DNA of 64,000 nt from Rhodococcus maanshanensis NBRC 100610 (GTDB lineage Bacteria; Actinomycetota; Actinomycetes; Mycobacteriales; Mycobacteriaceae): positions 1 to 64,000 of the forward strand of contig NZ_BCXA01000005.1 of assembly GCF_001894865.1 (NCBI RefSeq), in the 5' to 3' direction. Numbering within the stretch: the first letter of the stretch is position 1; every line of letters starts with the position of its first letter. The position numbers and the translations under genes were made by a program. Under the pieces are notes generated by a model. That model saw nothing but the letters and a program-made list of their open reading frames with translations, did no database searches and had not been told where the DNA came from. Of this stretch, positions 8,193 through 16,497 are shown piece after piece.

Positions 8193-8797
8193 GGCTCGAC
8201 GATCAACCCGTGCGCGGTGGCCATCGCGATCGCCTGCGTCATCTCGATCTTCGCCCCGTCCAGCTTGGCGCTGGTCCACAGCGCGGCGTCGACGTGCGCG
8301 CCGCGCAGGTCGGCGCCCTCGAGCCGAAGGCCGCTGGTGCGGGCACCGAACAGGTCGACGGACTGCAGCACCGTCTGCCGCAGGTCGGCGTCGACGAGAT
8401 TGGCCTCGCGCAGCCGGCAGTCGGTGAGGTTGACCCCACGCAGGTCGGCCTTGCCGAGCGAAACGAGCGTGAAGTCAACCTCGTCGAACTCGATCGGCCG
8501 GATGCGGCAGTCCTCGAAGGCGGAACCGAGCAGGCTCGAACTCCGGAACACGCTGTGCCACAGCCGCGTCCGGGTGAACGTGCAGGACCGGAATGCCGTC
8601 ACGGTGTGATGTGAACCGGACAGGTCCGCGCCGGTGAAGTCGCAGTCGGTGAAGACGACACGCTCCGTGCGCAGCTCGCTGAGGTCCGCGTCCCGGAAGT
8701 TGCAGCCGGTGTAGTGCCGATCGTGCCAATTCTGACGCGGCAGTCGGGCGTCCGCGAAGTCCTCGCCGACGAATTCCTCGGGGTGATCCGGTGCCAT
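8189..8797 (-). CDS. Pentapeptide-repeat protein
   Basis: The 202-aa protein consists almost wholly of A(D/N)LXX-type pentapeptides (for example CNFRDADLSEL, ADLRGVNLTDC, ANLVDADLRQT), which fold as a right-handed quadrilateral beta helix. Relatives such as MfpA and Qnr mimic DNA and protect gyrase from fluoroquinolones. This one is similar in length but lacks features that would prove a gyrase role. The ATG 8797 follows AGGAT. Its 3' end overlaps the converging HxlR gene by 4 bp. Confidence 0.8.
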   Translation of the reverse strand: MAPDHPEEFVGEDFADARLPRQNWHDRHYTGCNFRDADLSELRTERVVFTDCDFTGADLSGSHHTVTAFRSCTFTRTRLWHSVFRSSSLLGSAFEDCRIRPIEFDEVDFTLVSLGKADLRGVNLTDCRLREANLVDADLRQTVLQSVDLFGARTSGLRLEGADLRGAHVDAALWTSAKLDGAKIEMTQAIAMATAHGLIVEP

Positions 8798-8881
8798 GTG
8801 GCCATCCTGCCCCCACCCACCGACGCGGCGGGGCACCGGTGGCCGGGCACCTGCCGTTCCCGGTCTGCTACTCGGCGCCGA

Positions 8882-9292
8882 TCAGGCGGGAGGCGTCAGG
8901 CGCACCCGGGTCGGCGTGATCCGCAGTTCGGTGCTGTAGACCCGGTCTATCTCCTCGACCGTGGTGCCGAGCTCACCGGTGATGCTGGCCTCGTACTTGT
9001 CGAGATAGGCGCGCATGCCGCTCGACTTCTTGTTCGGGGTCGCCGATGCGGTGCCGCTGATGACGACGATGTCGGTGCCGTGCGGGTCGGAGTTGAAGTT
9101 GAGGGTGACCGCCGGGCGCTCGGCGATGTTGTGCACCTTGCGCGATCCGGGAGCGCTGAACACCACCAGATCGTCACCGTCCGGCACGAACCAGACCGGG
9201 TTCGGTGCCGGCGCTCCGCTGTCGGTGACGGTGGTCAACCAGGCGACGTGATCCTCGGCGATGTGGCGGCGGGCCTCGGGTGGCATCTCCAT
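8882..9292 (-). CDS. PPOX-class F420-dependent enzyme (Rv3369-like)
   Basis: The protein has 136 residues and a split-barrel flavin/deazaflavin-binding fold. Family signs are HVAWLTTVTDSGAPAPNPVWFVPDGD at the N-terminus, the RKVHNIAERPAVTLNF strand pair and GTASAT…YLDKYEASI. It belongs to the mycobacterial F420H2-dependent reductase/PPOX group, which usually reduces small oxidised organic compounds; the substrate is unknown. The ATG at 9292 is chosen because GGAGG lies 5 nt upstream. A 13-bp palindrome sits in its promoter. Confidence 0.8.
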   Translation of the reverse strand: MEMPPEARRHIAEDHVAWLTTVTDSGAPAPNPVWFVPDGDDLVVFSAPGSRKVHNIAERPAVTLNFNSDPHGTDIVVISGTASATPNKKSSGMRAYLDKYEASITGELGTTVEEIDRVYSTELRITPTRVRLTPPA

Positions 9293-9312
9293 GTCGGCCT
9301 CCAATCGAGTCT

Positions 9313-9325
9313 GTATCGACGATAC
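9313..9325. promoter_or_regulatory. Palindrome GTATCG-A-CGATAC
   Basis: A perfect 6+1+6 inverted repeat lies between the divergent F420/PPOX and trmL genes, 21 bp before the PPOX start. It may be an operator; the cognate regulator is not identified. Confidence 0.4.
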
Positions 9326-9384
9326 GACCTCTCGACGGCCCGGGGCGCTGAACGGCCCGCCGCATCCGGTGGCAAGCTGATGCG

Positions 9385-9849
9385 GTGTTCCGACTGATGT
9401 TCCACGAGCCGCGCATCCCACCGAATACCGGCAACGCGATCCGTCTTGTCGCGGGCACCGGGTGTGAGCTGCACCTGGTCGGCCCGCTCGGCTTCGACCT
9501 GTCCGAGCCGAAGCTGCGCCGGGCAGGGCTGGACTACCACGACCTGGCCTCGGTCACCGTGCACGAGAACCTCGAGGCCGCGTGGGCCGCGCTGGCACCC
9601 GAGCGGGTGTACGCGTTCACCGCGCACGGGCAGACCTCGTTCGCGGACGTCGAGTACCAACCCGGCGACGTGCTGCTGTTCGGCCCCGAGCCGACCGGGC
9701 TGTCGCAGGAGGTCCTCGCCGACCCGCACGTCACCGCCCAGCTGCGGATCCCGATGGTCCCCGGCAGGCGCTCGCTCAACCTGTCCAATGCCGCGGCCGT
9801 CGTCGTCTACGAGGCGTGGCGCCAGCAAGGCTTCGCGGGCGGCAGCTAG
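9385..9849 (+). CDS. trmL: tRNA (cytidine/uridine-34 2'-O)-methyltransferase TrmL
   Basis: This SPOUT-class SAM-dependent methylase (154 aa, usual length) modifies the wobble ribose of tRNA-Leu. Motifs seen are FHEPRIPPNTGNAIRL (N-terminal signature), LLFGPEPTGL and the knot segment IPMVPGRRSLNLSNAAAVVVYE. The start is a GTG. It converges on and overlaps by 4 bp the methyltransferase gene that follows. Confidence 0.9.
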   Translation: MFRLMFHEPRIPPNTGNAIRLVAGTGCELHLVGPLGFDLSEPKLRRAGLDYHDLASVTVHENLEAAWAALAPERVYAFTAHGQTSFADVEYQPGDVLLFGPEPTGLSQEVLADPHVTAQLRIPMVPGRRSLNLSNAAAVVVYEAWRQQGFAGGS

Positions 9850-10631
9850 CGGGTCGCGGTCGCCACCGCGAACGCCACCCGCATCTGGGTGAACCGGAAC
9901 AGGCCTGCGCCACCCGAGACCTCCTCGTAGGCGCGCACCACATCGTCGACGAACCGCGGCACCCGGTCCGCGTCCAGCCGGGCGGTCCAGGCCGCGAAAC
10001 CCACCGCGCACCAACGGGAGAACTCGTCCCTCGATCCGAAGTCCCAGTCGAGATCCGAGGTCCGCAGGTCGGTCACGACGAGGCCAGCCGACGCGGCCAG
10101 CTCCGGATAGGCGGCGGGGTCCACGTGGATGTACGGCGCCTCGAACCCGGCGAACGACGCGGCCCACGCCTGCTCCCCGCACACGCGCATGGCCACCGAC
10201 TCGAGGCTCGGCCGCTCGCTCGCGCACACCATCTGGATGATCACCCGCGCGCTCGGGTGCGCGGCCCTTGCAATGCCCGCCAGCGCCCGCCGCTGCTCGC
10301 GCACCCAGTGCAGCGCGTTGAACGAGACCACCACGTCGAATTCGTCCTCGAACGGCAGCTCGCGCGCGTCCGCGACGAGGAAGGTCGCGGTCGCCCCATC
10401 GGGCACCGGCCGGGACCGGGCCTTGTCGACCATCTTCGCCGAGGCGTCGACGCCGACCACCGACCCCCTCGGCAGCCGCCCGGCCAGGGCGAGCGTGATG
10501 AACCCGTCGCCACACCCGACGTCGAGCAGGCGTTCGGCACCGGTCAACTCGAGACCGGACAGCGACCTCTCGGCCAGTGTTCGCTGCAGACCACTGACCT
10601 GTGCGTAGCCCTCACCGTCCCATTCGGACAC
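9846..10631 (-). CDS. Class I SAM-dependent methyltransferase (trans-aconitate methyltransferase-like)
   Basis: The 261-aa protein carries motif I (LLDVGCGDGFITLAL), the acidic ribose contact (VVGVDASAKMV), DARELPFEDEFDVVVSFNALHW, and a helical C-terminal half typical of Tam-like carboxyl methyltransferases. The GTG start is 3 bp from the DUF167 stop, so the two genes are translationally close. The substrate is not known. Confidence 0.8.
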   Translation of the reverse strand: MSEWDGEGYAQVSGLQRTLAERSLSGLELTGAERLLDVGCGDGFITLALAGRLPRGSVVGVDASAKMVDKARSRPVPDGATATFLVADARELPFEDEFDVVVSFNALHWVREQRRALAGIARAAHPSARVIIQMVCASERPSLESVAMRVCGEQAWAASFAGFEAPYIHVDPAAYPELAASAGLVVTDLRTSDLDWDFGSRDEFSRWCAVGFAAWTARLDADRVPRFVDDVVRAYEEVSGGAGLFRFTQMRVAFAVATATR

Positions 10632-10634
10632 GGA

Positions 10635-10871
10635 TCAATCCTGCACCTCGAAGCGCTTGTGGCGGGAGGTTTGCCCGGATATCAGTCGCACCGATCTCTT
10701 CGACACGCCCAGATGAGCGGCGAGCAACTCCTCGGCCGCCTTGTTGGCCTTGCCCTCCACCGCGGGCGCGCGCACGTAGAGCAGCAGCGTGCCGTCCTCG
10801 AGGGTCTCGACCAGCGGCCCCTTCTTGCTGTTCGGCTTGATCTGCGCGGCGACGACCCTGATCCCGGACAC
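10635..10871 (-). CDS. DUF167 (UPF0235) protein
   Basis: This 78-aa protein matches the YggU/DUF167 family, including IKPNSKKGPLVE, LLLYVRAPAVEGKANKA and LISGQTSRHKRFEV. It is broadly conserved and of unknown function. The GTG start is 7 bp after the LysR stop, so it forms an operon with the LysR and methyltransferase genes. Confidence 0.88.
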   Translation of the reverse strand: MSGIRVVAAQIKPNSKKGPLVETLEDGTLLLYVRAPAVEGKANKAAEELLAAHLGVSKRSVRLISGQTSRHKRFEVQD

Positions 10872-10878
10872 CGAGCCC

Positions 10879-11766
10879 TCACCCCGCGGCGATGTCGAGG
10901 AAGTCGCGCGCGGGCCCGCGCAGACCGCGGTCGGCGGACCACACCACGAGCAGCCTGCGCGGCAATCGCAGGCCCTGCACCTCGACCGACACCAATCGTC
11001 CGTCCGTCAGATCCGCCGCCACCGCCAACGAGGACACCACGGCGGGCGCGTTGCCCGCGACGACGGCGGCCTTGACCGCCGTGCACGAGGTGAGCTCGAG
11101 CAGCGGGTTCACGCACCCCGGCACGGCGTTCTCGAGCGTGTTCCTGGTGCCCGAACCGAACTCGCGCTGGATCAGCGGCGTCCTGGCGAGCTCGACAGGG
11201 GTGATCGGCGCCGCGCTCGCCCACGGGTGCCCGGGCGGGACCACCACCACCAATTCGTCGCGCGCCACCTCCCGCGCGTGCAGCCCGGCCGGCACGTCCG
11301 GCCCCTCCACGAAGCCGAGGTCCGCCTCCCCCGCCAGCACCTGGGCCGCGACGTCGGTGGAGTTCAGCAGCCGAACCGAGGTCACCACGGTCGGGTTCTT
11401 GCGCCGCATGGTCACCGTCCAGCCCGGCACCAGGTACTCGGCGATCGTCATGCTCGCCGCCACGGTCAGGTTGGCCTCGCGCTCGCCGCGCAGCGCCGAG
11501 ATCCCCGACGCCAGCTCCTCGGCGGCGGCGAGGGTGCCCGCCGCCCACTCCAGCACCAACCCGCCCTCGTAGGTCGGGGTGACGCCGGTGGTGGCGCGGT
11601 CGAACACCCTGATCCCGAGCAGGCGTTCGGCCGAGCGGATCCGCGCGCTGACGGCCTGTTGGCTGAGTCCGTGTTCGCGCCCCGCGGCCCCCATACTGCC
11701 GAGCCGGGCGACGGAGACCAGGACGTCGAGGGCGGCGAGTTCGGGGACGCGCGGGGACAACGGCAT
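10879..11766 (-). CDS. LysR-family transcriptional regulator
   Basis: The 295-aa protein has an N-terminal HTH (ALDVLVSVARLGSMGAAGREHGLSQQAVSARI, split here for the recognition part GLSQQAVSARIRSAERLLG) and a periplasmic-binding-like effector domain (residues about 90-295). The ATG 11766 is preceded by TATCCT 6 nt upstream, a leaderless arrangement, with no need for the longer in-frame extension. It is divergent from the TDT transporter and probably controls it through the 21-bp palindrome at 11783-11803. Confidence 0.88.
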   Translation of the reverse strand: MPLSPRVPELAALDVLVSVARLGSMGAAGREHGLSQQAVSARIRSAERLLGIRVFDRATTGVTPTYEGGLVLEWAAGTLAAAEELASGISALRGEREANLTVAASMTIAEYLVPGWTVTMRRKNPTVVTSVRLLNSTDVAAQVLAGEADLGFVEGPDVPAGLHAREVARDELVVVVPPGHPWASAAPITPVELARTPLIQREFGSGTRNTLENAVPGCVNPLLELTSCTAVKAAVVAGNAPAVVSSLAVAADLTDGRLVSVEVQGLRLPRRLLVVWSADRGLRGPARDFLDIAAG

Positions 11767-11782
11767 ACCAACAGGATAGGCC

Positions 11783-11803
11783 GTCACAACCTGAGGTTGT
11801 GAC
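11783..11803. promoter_or_regulatory. 21-bp perfect palindrome, LysR operator candidate
   Basis: GTCACAACCT (11783-11792) and AGGTTGTGAC (11794-11803) are exact inverted repeats around one G. The sequence lies just upstream of the lysR -10 element and 55 bp before the transporter gene, as expected for a site that serves both. Confidence 0.7.
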
Positions 11804-11857
11804 AAGCCAACGACAAGCCGTCTACCGGCGCCGACGTCCGGGCGGCAGTCTTTAATC

Positions 11858-12952
11858 ATGCTCACGATCGTCCGCGACCCCGCCCCAGCCCCAATCGCTC
11901 GCCGCAGCCCCGCGTTGGCACACCTGACGCCGAACTGGTTCGCAGTGGTGATGGGCACTGGGATCATCGCGGTTGGCGCGGCCTCCCTGCCGGTGGACCT
12001 GCCGGGCCGCGACTCGATCGCGCGGGGGTTCTGGGTGCTGGCGACCGCAGCGTTGCTGCTGCTCTCCGTCGCATTCGCGGCCCACTGGGTGCGGCATCGC
12101 GAGCAGGCGCTCGGCTACGCCCGCAATCCGGCGATGGCGCCGTTCTACGGCGCGCTGCCGATGGCCGTGCTGACCGTCGGAGCAGGCGCCGCCGGCGTCG
12201 GCACCGAGATCTTCGGCCCCTCCGCCGTCGTGGCCGCCGCGCTCCTGTGGGCGCTCGGCACCGTGGCCGGGGTGACCGCGGCCATCATCGTGCCGCCGCG
12301 CATGTTGTCCGGCGGCATTCCCAGCCCCGTGTGGCTGATGCCGGTCGTGCCGCCGATGGTGTCCGCCGCCACCGGGGCGGCGCTCATCCCCCACCTGCCG
12401 GAGGGTCAGGCCCGGCTCACCATGCTACTCGGCTGCTACGCGCTGTTCGCCATGGCACTGACCGCGGCCGTCGTGACGATGGCGGTGGTGATCGGACACC
12501 TCGCCCGCGCGGGACTGCCCGGCGTGCAGGCCATCCCGACGATGTGGATCCCGCTGGGCGTGATCGGGCAGTCGATCGCCGCCGCGAACCTGCTCGGCCG
12601 GGTCTCCGGCACCGCGGTCTCGTCCGATGCGGCCGCCGGGCTCCGCGCGTTCGGCGTCGCCTACGGCACCGGTGTCGCGGGCATCGGCGCGCTGGTGCTC
12701 GGCTTCGCCTGCCTGCTCACGTACCGTGCCGCAGGCCGCGGGCTCCGCTTCTCGATGAGCTGGTGGAGCTTCACGTTCCCGCTCGGCGCCTGCGCGGTCG
12801 GGGCGGGGGCACTGGGGATGGCTACAGATTCCGTTGCCGTCCAGTGGTTTTCCGTCGCCCTGTTCGCATTGTTGCTCGGCATCTGGGCCGTGGTCGCCGC
12901 CAACACCGCGCGCGGGGTGTGGACGAGGACACTGCTCGTCCCCGCCCCATGA
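11858..12952 (+). CDS. TDT-family (TehA/SLAC1/malic-acid) transporter
   Basis: This 364-aa polytopic membrane protein has about ten hydrophobic segments. The opening LTPNWFAVVMGTGIIAVGA and the internal PPRMLSGGIPSPVWLMPVVPP are typical of the tellurite-resistance/dicarboxylate transporter fold that forms trimeric anion channels or exporters. Likely substrates are small organic anions, sulfite or similar; none can be chosen from sequence. It is probably controlled by the divergent LysR gene. Confidence 0.82.
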   Translation: MLTIVRDPAPAPIARRSPALAHLTPNWFAVVMGTGIIAVGAASLPVDLPGRDSIARGFWVLATAALLLLSVAFAAHWVRHREQALGYARNPAMAPFYGALPMAVLTVGAGAAGVGTEIFGPSAVVAAALLWALGTVAGVTAAIIVPPRMLSGGIPSPVWLMPVVPPMVSAATGAALIPHLPEGQARLTMLLGCYALFAMALTAAVVTMAVVIGHLARAGLPGVQAIPTMWIPLGVIGQSIAAANLLGRVSGTAVSSDAAAGLRAFGVAYGTGVAGIGALVLGFACLLTYRAAGRGLRFSMSWWSFTFPLGACAVGAGALGMATDSVAVQWFSVALFALLLGIWAVVAANTARGVWTRTLLVPAP

Positions 12953-12971
12953 GCCCCGTCGCGCGGTGAGG

Positions 12972-14105
12972 TCAGAGCAGGAACACCAGCACCGCGCCGA
13001 TCAGGGCGACCGCCGCGATGAGCGCGAGCGCACCGGCCAGCACCAGCGGCCTGCCGCCTCCCGAGGGGGCGTCGCCGTCGTCGCCTTCCTGGTCATCGTC
13101 GGGATCGACGTCCGAGACGGCCTGGATCGCCCCAACGGCCGACGCGGTGAGCAGGCTCGAACGTTCGTGGGCGTCGGTGACCTCGCGCACCTCACGCACC
13201 GAACCCGGGATCGCGCTGATCACCTCGGTGACGTCGTACGACGGCGGCAGGCCGATCCGCCTGATCGCCATCGCCGGGGTCTGGAATCCGGCGGCCAGGA
13301 TCGCCGCACCCAGTGCGGCGGCCTGCTCCGGGCCCGGCCCCACCACGCTGTGCACCCCGAGCCGGTCGGTCAGCGCGGTCGCGACGCCCTTCAACGCGAC
13401 CGTGTCCCGCGCCACCAGTCCGTCCCCGGTCACGATCACGGCATCGAGGTTCGAGGGCAGCCAGCCGAACGCGCCGAGCGCGGTGGAGAGCTGCGCGGTG
13501 GGTGACGTCCCGCTGCCTGCGGGGAACCGGAAAGAGCGGCCGACCAGCACACCCGAGCGCACCAGGCTCACCGACGTTCCCGCGTCGTCCGCGTGGTACG
13601 TCCCGATCAGCTGACCCGGCTGCTCCGCGACCTCGGATTCGAACCAGGCGCAAGTGGCCTCCGCGTCGGACACCAGCGTGATCTGCGGCATGCCGCCGTA
13701 GTCGAGCGATTCGCGGAGGTCCGCCACGGTCTCGGGATCCCAGTTGGACGGGTAGGTCGCCCAGACGTGCGGGGTGCCACCGTCCCGCCCGCCGTGGTCC
13801 GGCAGCGGCTCGCACTCGTGCAGCAGGCTGCTGATCGCGGTCGCGACCACATCCTCCGCCCGATACCGGGTGCCGTCGCTCGCCGCGACCCCCTCGGGTT
13901 CGCCGACTCTCGACAGGAACCCGGACAGCGTGTGCTCCGTAGCGCCGTCCTGCCCGGCACCGCCGAGCACTGTGCTCCCGTCGGAGCCAACATGCAGCAC
14001 CGTGTCGCGGACGATGACTATGGGGTCCGGGGTTCCCGCGTCGTTCGACGCGATCACCGTGTGCGACACGATGCTGCCCACCCTGAGCCCAATTCCCACG
14101 GACAC
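12972..14105 (-). CDS. Actin/Hsp70-fold-like membrane protein (DUF7159-like)
   Basis: The 377-aa protein has an ATPase-like N-terminal region (VGIGLRVGSIVSHTVIAS, ATYPSNWDPETVADLRESL, LIGTYHADDAGTSVSLVRSG, VIVTGDGLVARD, GPEQAAALGAAILA) that follows the order of an Hsp70/actin fold. The glycine-rich phosphate loops are degenerate. After an acidic linker (DVDPDDDQEGDDGD) comes one C-terminal membrane helix. Mycobacterial proteins of this kind are poorly characterised. It may be a membrane-tethered nucleotide-binding or pseudo-ATPase scaffold; this is inference. Confidence 0.65.
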   Translation of the reverse strand: MSVGIGLRVGSIVSHTVIASNDAGTPDPIVIVRDTVLHVGSDGSTVLGGAGQDGATEHTLSGFLSRVGEPEGVAASDGTRYRAEDVVATAISSLLHECEPLPDHGGRDGGTPHVWATYPSNWDPETVADLRESLDYGGMPQITLVSDAEATCAWFESEVAEQPGQLIGTYHADDAGTSVSLVRSGVLVGRSFRFPAGSGTSPTAQLSTALGAFGWLPSNLDAVIVTGDGLVARDTVALKGVATALTDRLGVHSVVGPGPEQAAALGAAILAAGFQTPAMAIRRIGLPPSYDVTEVISAIPGSVREVREVTDAHERSSLLTASAVGAIQAVSDVDPDDDQEGDDGDAPSGGGRPLVLAGALALIAAVALIGAVLVFLL

Positions 14106-14295
14106 GCCAACACCTCATTCGGTATGAACAGATCGCCGTCCGCACGCCGAATCATTCAGCGCGCGGCCGGGTTACATCTTGCTATGCCGACGTTCAGGTG
14201 GGCGCGCGACACACGGCCAGAAGCGTCCGGATCCCATATTCCGCGATGCCCGAGCGGGGTTGCGTCCCTTGGCGCCGCCGACGCGCGGCGCGGCC
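14106..14295. other. Non-coding spacer
   Basis: This 190-bp spacer lies between the start of the actin-like gene and the 3' end of the CsoR-family gene. It should contain the actin-like gene promoter. I see no convincing ORF, repeat or hairpin in it. Confidence 0.5.
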
Positions 14296-14583
<288 letters not shown>

Positions 14584-14610
14584 TCACGTCCGGATCCGTC
14601 GACTCCAATG

Positions 14611-14626
14611 GTACCCGCCGGGGTAT
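14611..14626. promoter_or_regulatory. CsoR/CstR operator, site 1
   Basis: GTACCC-N4-GGGTAT lies 46 bp before the CsoR-family start codon, as expected for autoregulation. It differs in one base from the perfect ATACCC-N4-GGGTAT at 20291-20306. Confidence 0.65.
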
Positions 14627-14662
14627 GCGACCGCGGGCGGGTGCGGCCCTGGCCTGCGCAGA

Positions 14663-14671
14663 TGCTAATGT
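14663..14671 (+). promoter_or_regulatory. Extended -10 promoter of the tenA operon
   Basis: TGCTAATGT is an extended -10 (TG-N-TAATGT). Transcription would start at about 14678, right at the 5' end of the TPP aptamer. Confidence 0.5.
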
Positions 14672-14679
14672 CTGCCGTG

Positions 14680-14757
14680 TTGAGACACGGGGTGCTCCGC
14701 AAGTCGCGGGGCTGAGAGCAGACCCGAGAACCTGGCCAGGTAATGCTGACGAAGGGA
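14680..14757 (+). ncRNA. TPP (THI-box) riboswitch
   Basis: The classic core is present in order: ACACGGGGTGCTC at 14685-14697, GGCTGAGAGCAGACCC around 14710-14725, then ACCTGGCCAGGTAATGCTGACGAAGGGA at about 14730-14757 (conserved parts ACCTG, TAATGC and GAAGGGA). The 3' strand contains AGGG (14753-14756), which is also the ribosome site of tenA 5 nt before its ATG. Ligand-bound folding would therefore hide the site, so control is probably translational. Confidence 0.92.
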
Positions 14758-14761
14758 TGTC

Positions 14762-15478
14762 ATGGCTTCGCATACGCCCACCACGGGGGGCACCACTGAC
14801 CGCTTCACCGAACACCTGTGGGATCACACCAAGACGCTGCGCGTCGCGATCGACGAGTTGGAGTTCCTCCGCCGCCTCGGCGACGGAAGCCTGCCGCTCG
14901 ACGTCTTCCGCTTCTACGTCGAGCAGGACTCGCTGTACCTGAGCGGGTACGCGAAGGCACTCGCCGTACTCGCCTCACGGGCACCCGACCCGGCATCCGC
15001 CGCCTTCTGGGCGACCTCCGCCGCCAGCGCGGCCGTCGTCGAGACCTCCCTGCACGAGGATCTGCTGTCGGGCGGGGTGCTGCCGCCCGCCGAGCAGGAA
15101 CCCCGGCACTCCCCGACCTGCCTCGGCTACGTCTCCTACCTGATCGCGGCCGCGGCAACCGAGCCGTACCCGGTCGCGGCCGCGGCGATCCTGCCGTGCT
15201 TCTGGATCTACGCCGAGGTGGGGCGCGACCTGGCCGCCGGCGCGGCGAAGGTGCTGGCCGCCGATCCCGGACATCCCTACGCGCAGTGGGTGTCCACCTA
15301 CGACGCCGAGGAATTCCAGACGTCCGCGGCGACCGCCCGCACCCTGGTCGACGCGGCCGCGAGTGCCGCAACCGAACGCGAGCGCGAGGCGATGGTCGAG
15401 GCGTTCACGATCGCGACGCGGTACGAACTCCTGTTCTGGGACACCGCGCTCCACCCGCAGCCCTGGCCCGCGCCGTGA
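14762..15478 (+). CDS. tenA: TenA-family thiaminase II / aminopyrimidine hydrolase
   Basis: The 238-aa helical-bundle enzyme salvages thiamin breakdown products by hydrolysing aminopyrimidines to HMP. Family features include FRFYVEQDSLYLSGYAKAL, a glutamate-rich helix (VVETSLHEDLL), SYLIAAAATEPYPVAAAAILPCFWIYAEVG and the C-terminal ATRYELLFWDTAL. The usual first-subgroup cysteine is replaced in part by other residues, so class (TenA_C or TenA_E) is uncertain. It is the first gene of a riboswitch-controlled operon and overlaps the next gene by 4 bp. Confidence 0.9.
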   Translation: MASHTPTTGGTTDRFTEHLWDHTKTLRVAIDELEFLRRLGDGSLPLDVFRFYVEQDSLYLSGYAKALAVLASRAPDPASAAFWATSAASAAVVETSLHEDLLSGGVLPPAEQEPRHSPTCLGYVSYLIAAAATEPYPVAAAAILPCFWIYAEVGRDLAAGAAKVLAADPGHPYAQWVSTYDAEEFQTSAATARTLVDAAASAATEREREAMVEAFTIATRYELLFWDTALHPQPWPAP

Positions 15479-16497
15479 CCGCCCGGATCCGCCGCGCGCT
15501 CGCGGGCGCCGTCGTCGCGCTGTCCTCGCTGTCGCTGCTCACCGCGTGCGGCTCCGACAGCGGCTCCGGGGAGACCATCCGGTTCGCCCTCGACTGGACC
15601 CCGAACACCAACCACACCGGGCTCTTCGTGGCGCAGCAAAAGGGGTACTTCGCCGACGCCGGACTGGACGTGGAGGTGTTGCCGTACAACAACACCGCGG
15701 TCGACACCCTCGTCGACGCCGGGAACGCCGAGTTCGGGATCAGCACCCACGACGCGTCCACGTTCTCGCGGGCCTCGGGCGCGCACACGGTGTCGGTCCT
15801 GGCTCCGCTGCAGCACTGGGCGACCGCGATCGGCGTCCGCGCCGACCGGGCCGACATCGTCAGTCCCAAGGACCTCGACGGCAAGACCTACGCCGGTTTC
15901 GGCGATCCGGGCGAGAACGAGACGCTCCGCCAGGTGATCCGAAACGACGGCGGCACCGGCGATTTCAACTCGGTCACCCTCGGCACGTCGGCATACGACG
16001 CCGTCTACTCCGGCAAGGCCGACTTCACCGTCTCCTACTTCGCATGGGAGGGCATCGAGGCCGAGCACGCGGGCACCCCGATGCGGTACTTCCGCTACAC
16101 CGACTACGGGTTCCCCGATGCCTACGCCATCGTGGTCGACGGCAACGAGGACTGGCTCGAGTCGCATCCCGAGCAGGCCCGCAAGTTCGTTCAGGCGCTG
16201 CAGCGGGGCTACCAGTTCGCCGCGGACAACCCGGACGAGGCCGCGCGGCTGCTCATCGAGGCCAACCCGGGTGCCTTCAACGACGAGTCGCTGGTGATCG
16301 AGAGCCAGCGGATGCTCGCCGGGGAGTACATGAAGGACGCGACAGGGAAGGTCGGCACCCAGACCCTGCCGCAATGGGCGGGCAACTCGGGATTCCTCTA
16401 TCAGCACGGACTCCTCGCCGGCCCGGACGGCAACCCGTTGACCACCGAACCCGACTGGTCGACGTACTTCACCAATGACTACCTCGGCCCTTCGTAG
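15475..16497 (+). CDS. thiY: HMP/pyrimidine-binding lipoprotein of a thiamin-precursor ABC transporter (ThiY-like)
   Basis: This is a 340-aa solute-binding lipoprotein of the NMT1/THI5-like family. The lipobox LLTAC places the lipidated cysteine at about C25. FALDWTPNTNHTGLFVAQQK and the GDPGENETLR loop are typical of proteins that bind HMP or formylaminopyrimidine. The GTG start overlaps the tenA stop (GTGA). It is anchored outside the membrane and delivers ligand to the permease encoded next. The name thiY is by family and context. Confidence 0.88.
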   Translation: MTARIRRALAGAVVALSSLSLLTACGSDSGSGETIRFALDWTPNTNHTGLFVAQQKGYFADAGLDVEVLPYNNTAVDTLVDAGNAEFGISTHDASTFSRASGAHTVSVLAPLQHWATAIGVRADRADIVSPKDLDGKTYAGFGDPGENETLRQVIRNDGGTGDFNSVTLGTSAYDAVYSGKADFTVSYFAWEGIEAEHAGTPMRYFRYTDYGFPDAYAIVVDGNEDWLESHPEQARKFVQALQRGYQFAADNPDEAARLLIEANPGAFNDESLVIESQRMLAGEYMKDATGKVGTQTLPQWAGNSGFLYQHGLLAGPDGNPLTTEPDWSTYFTNDYLGPS

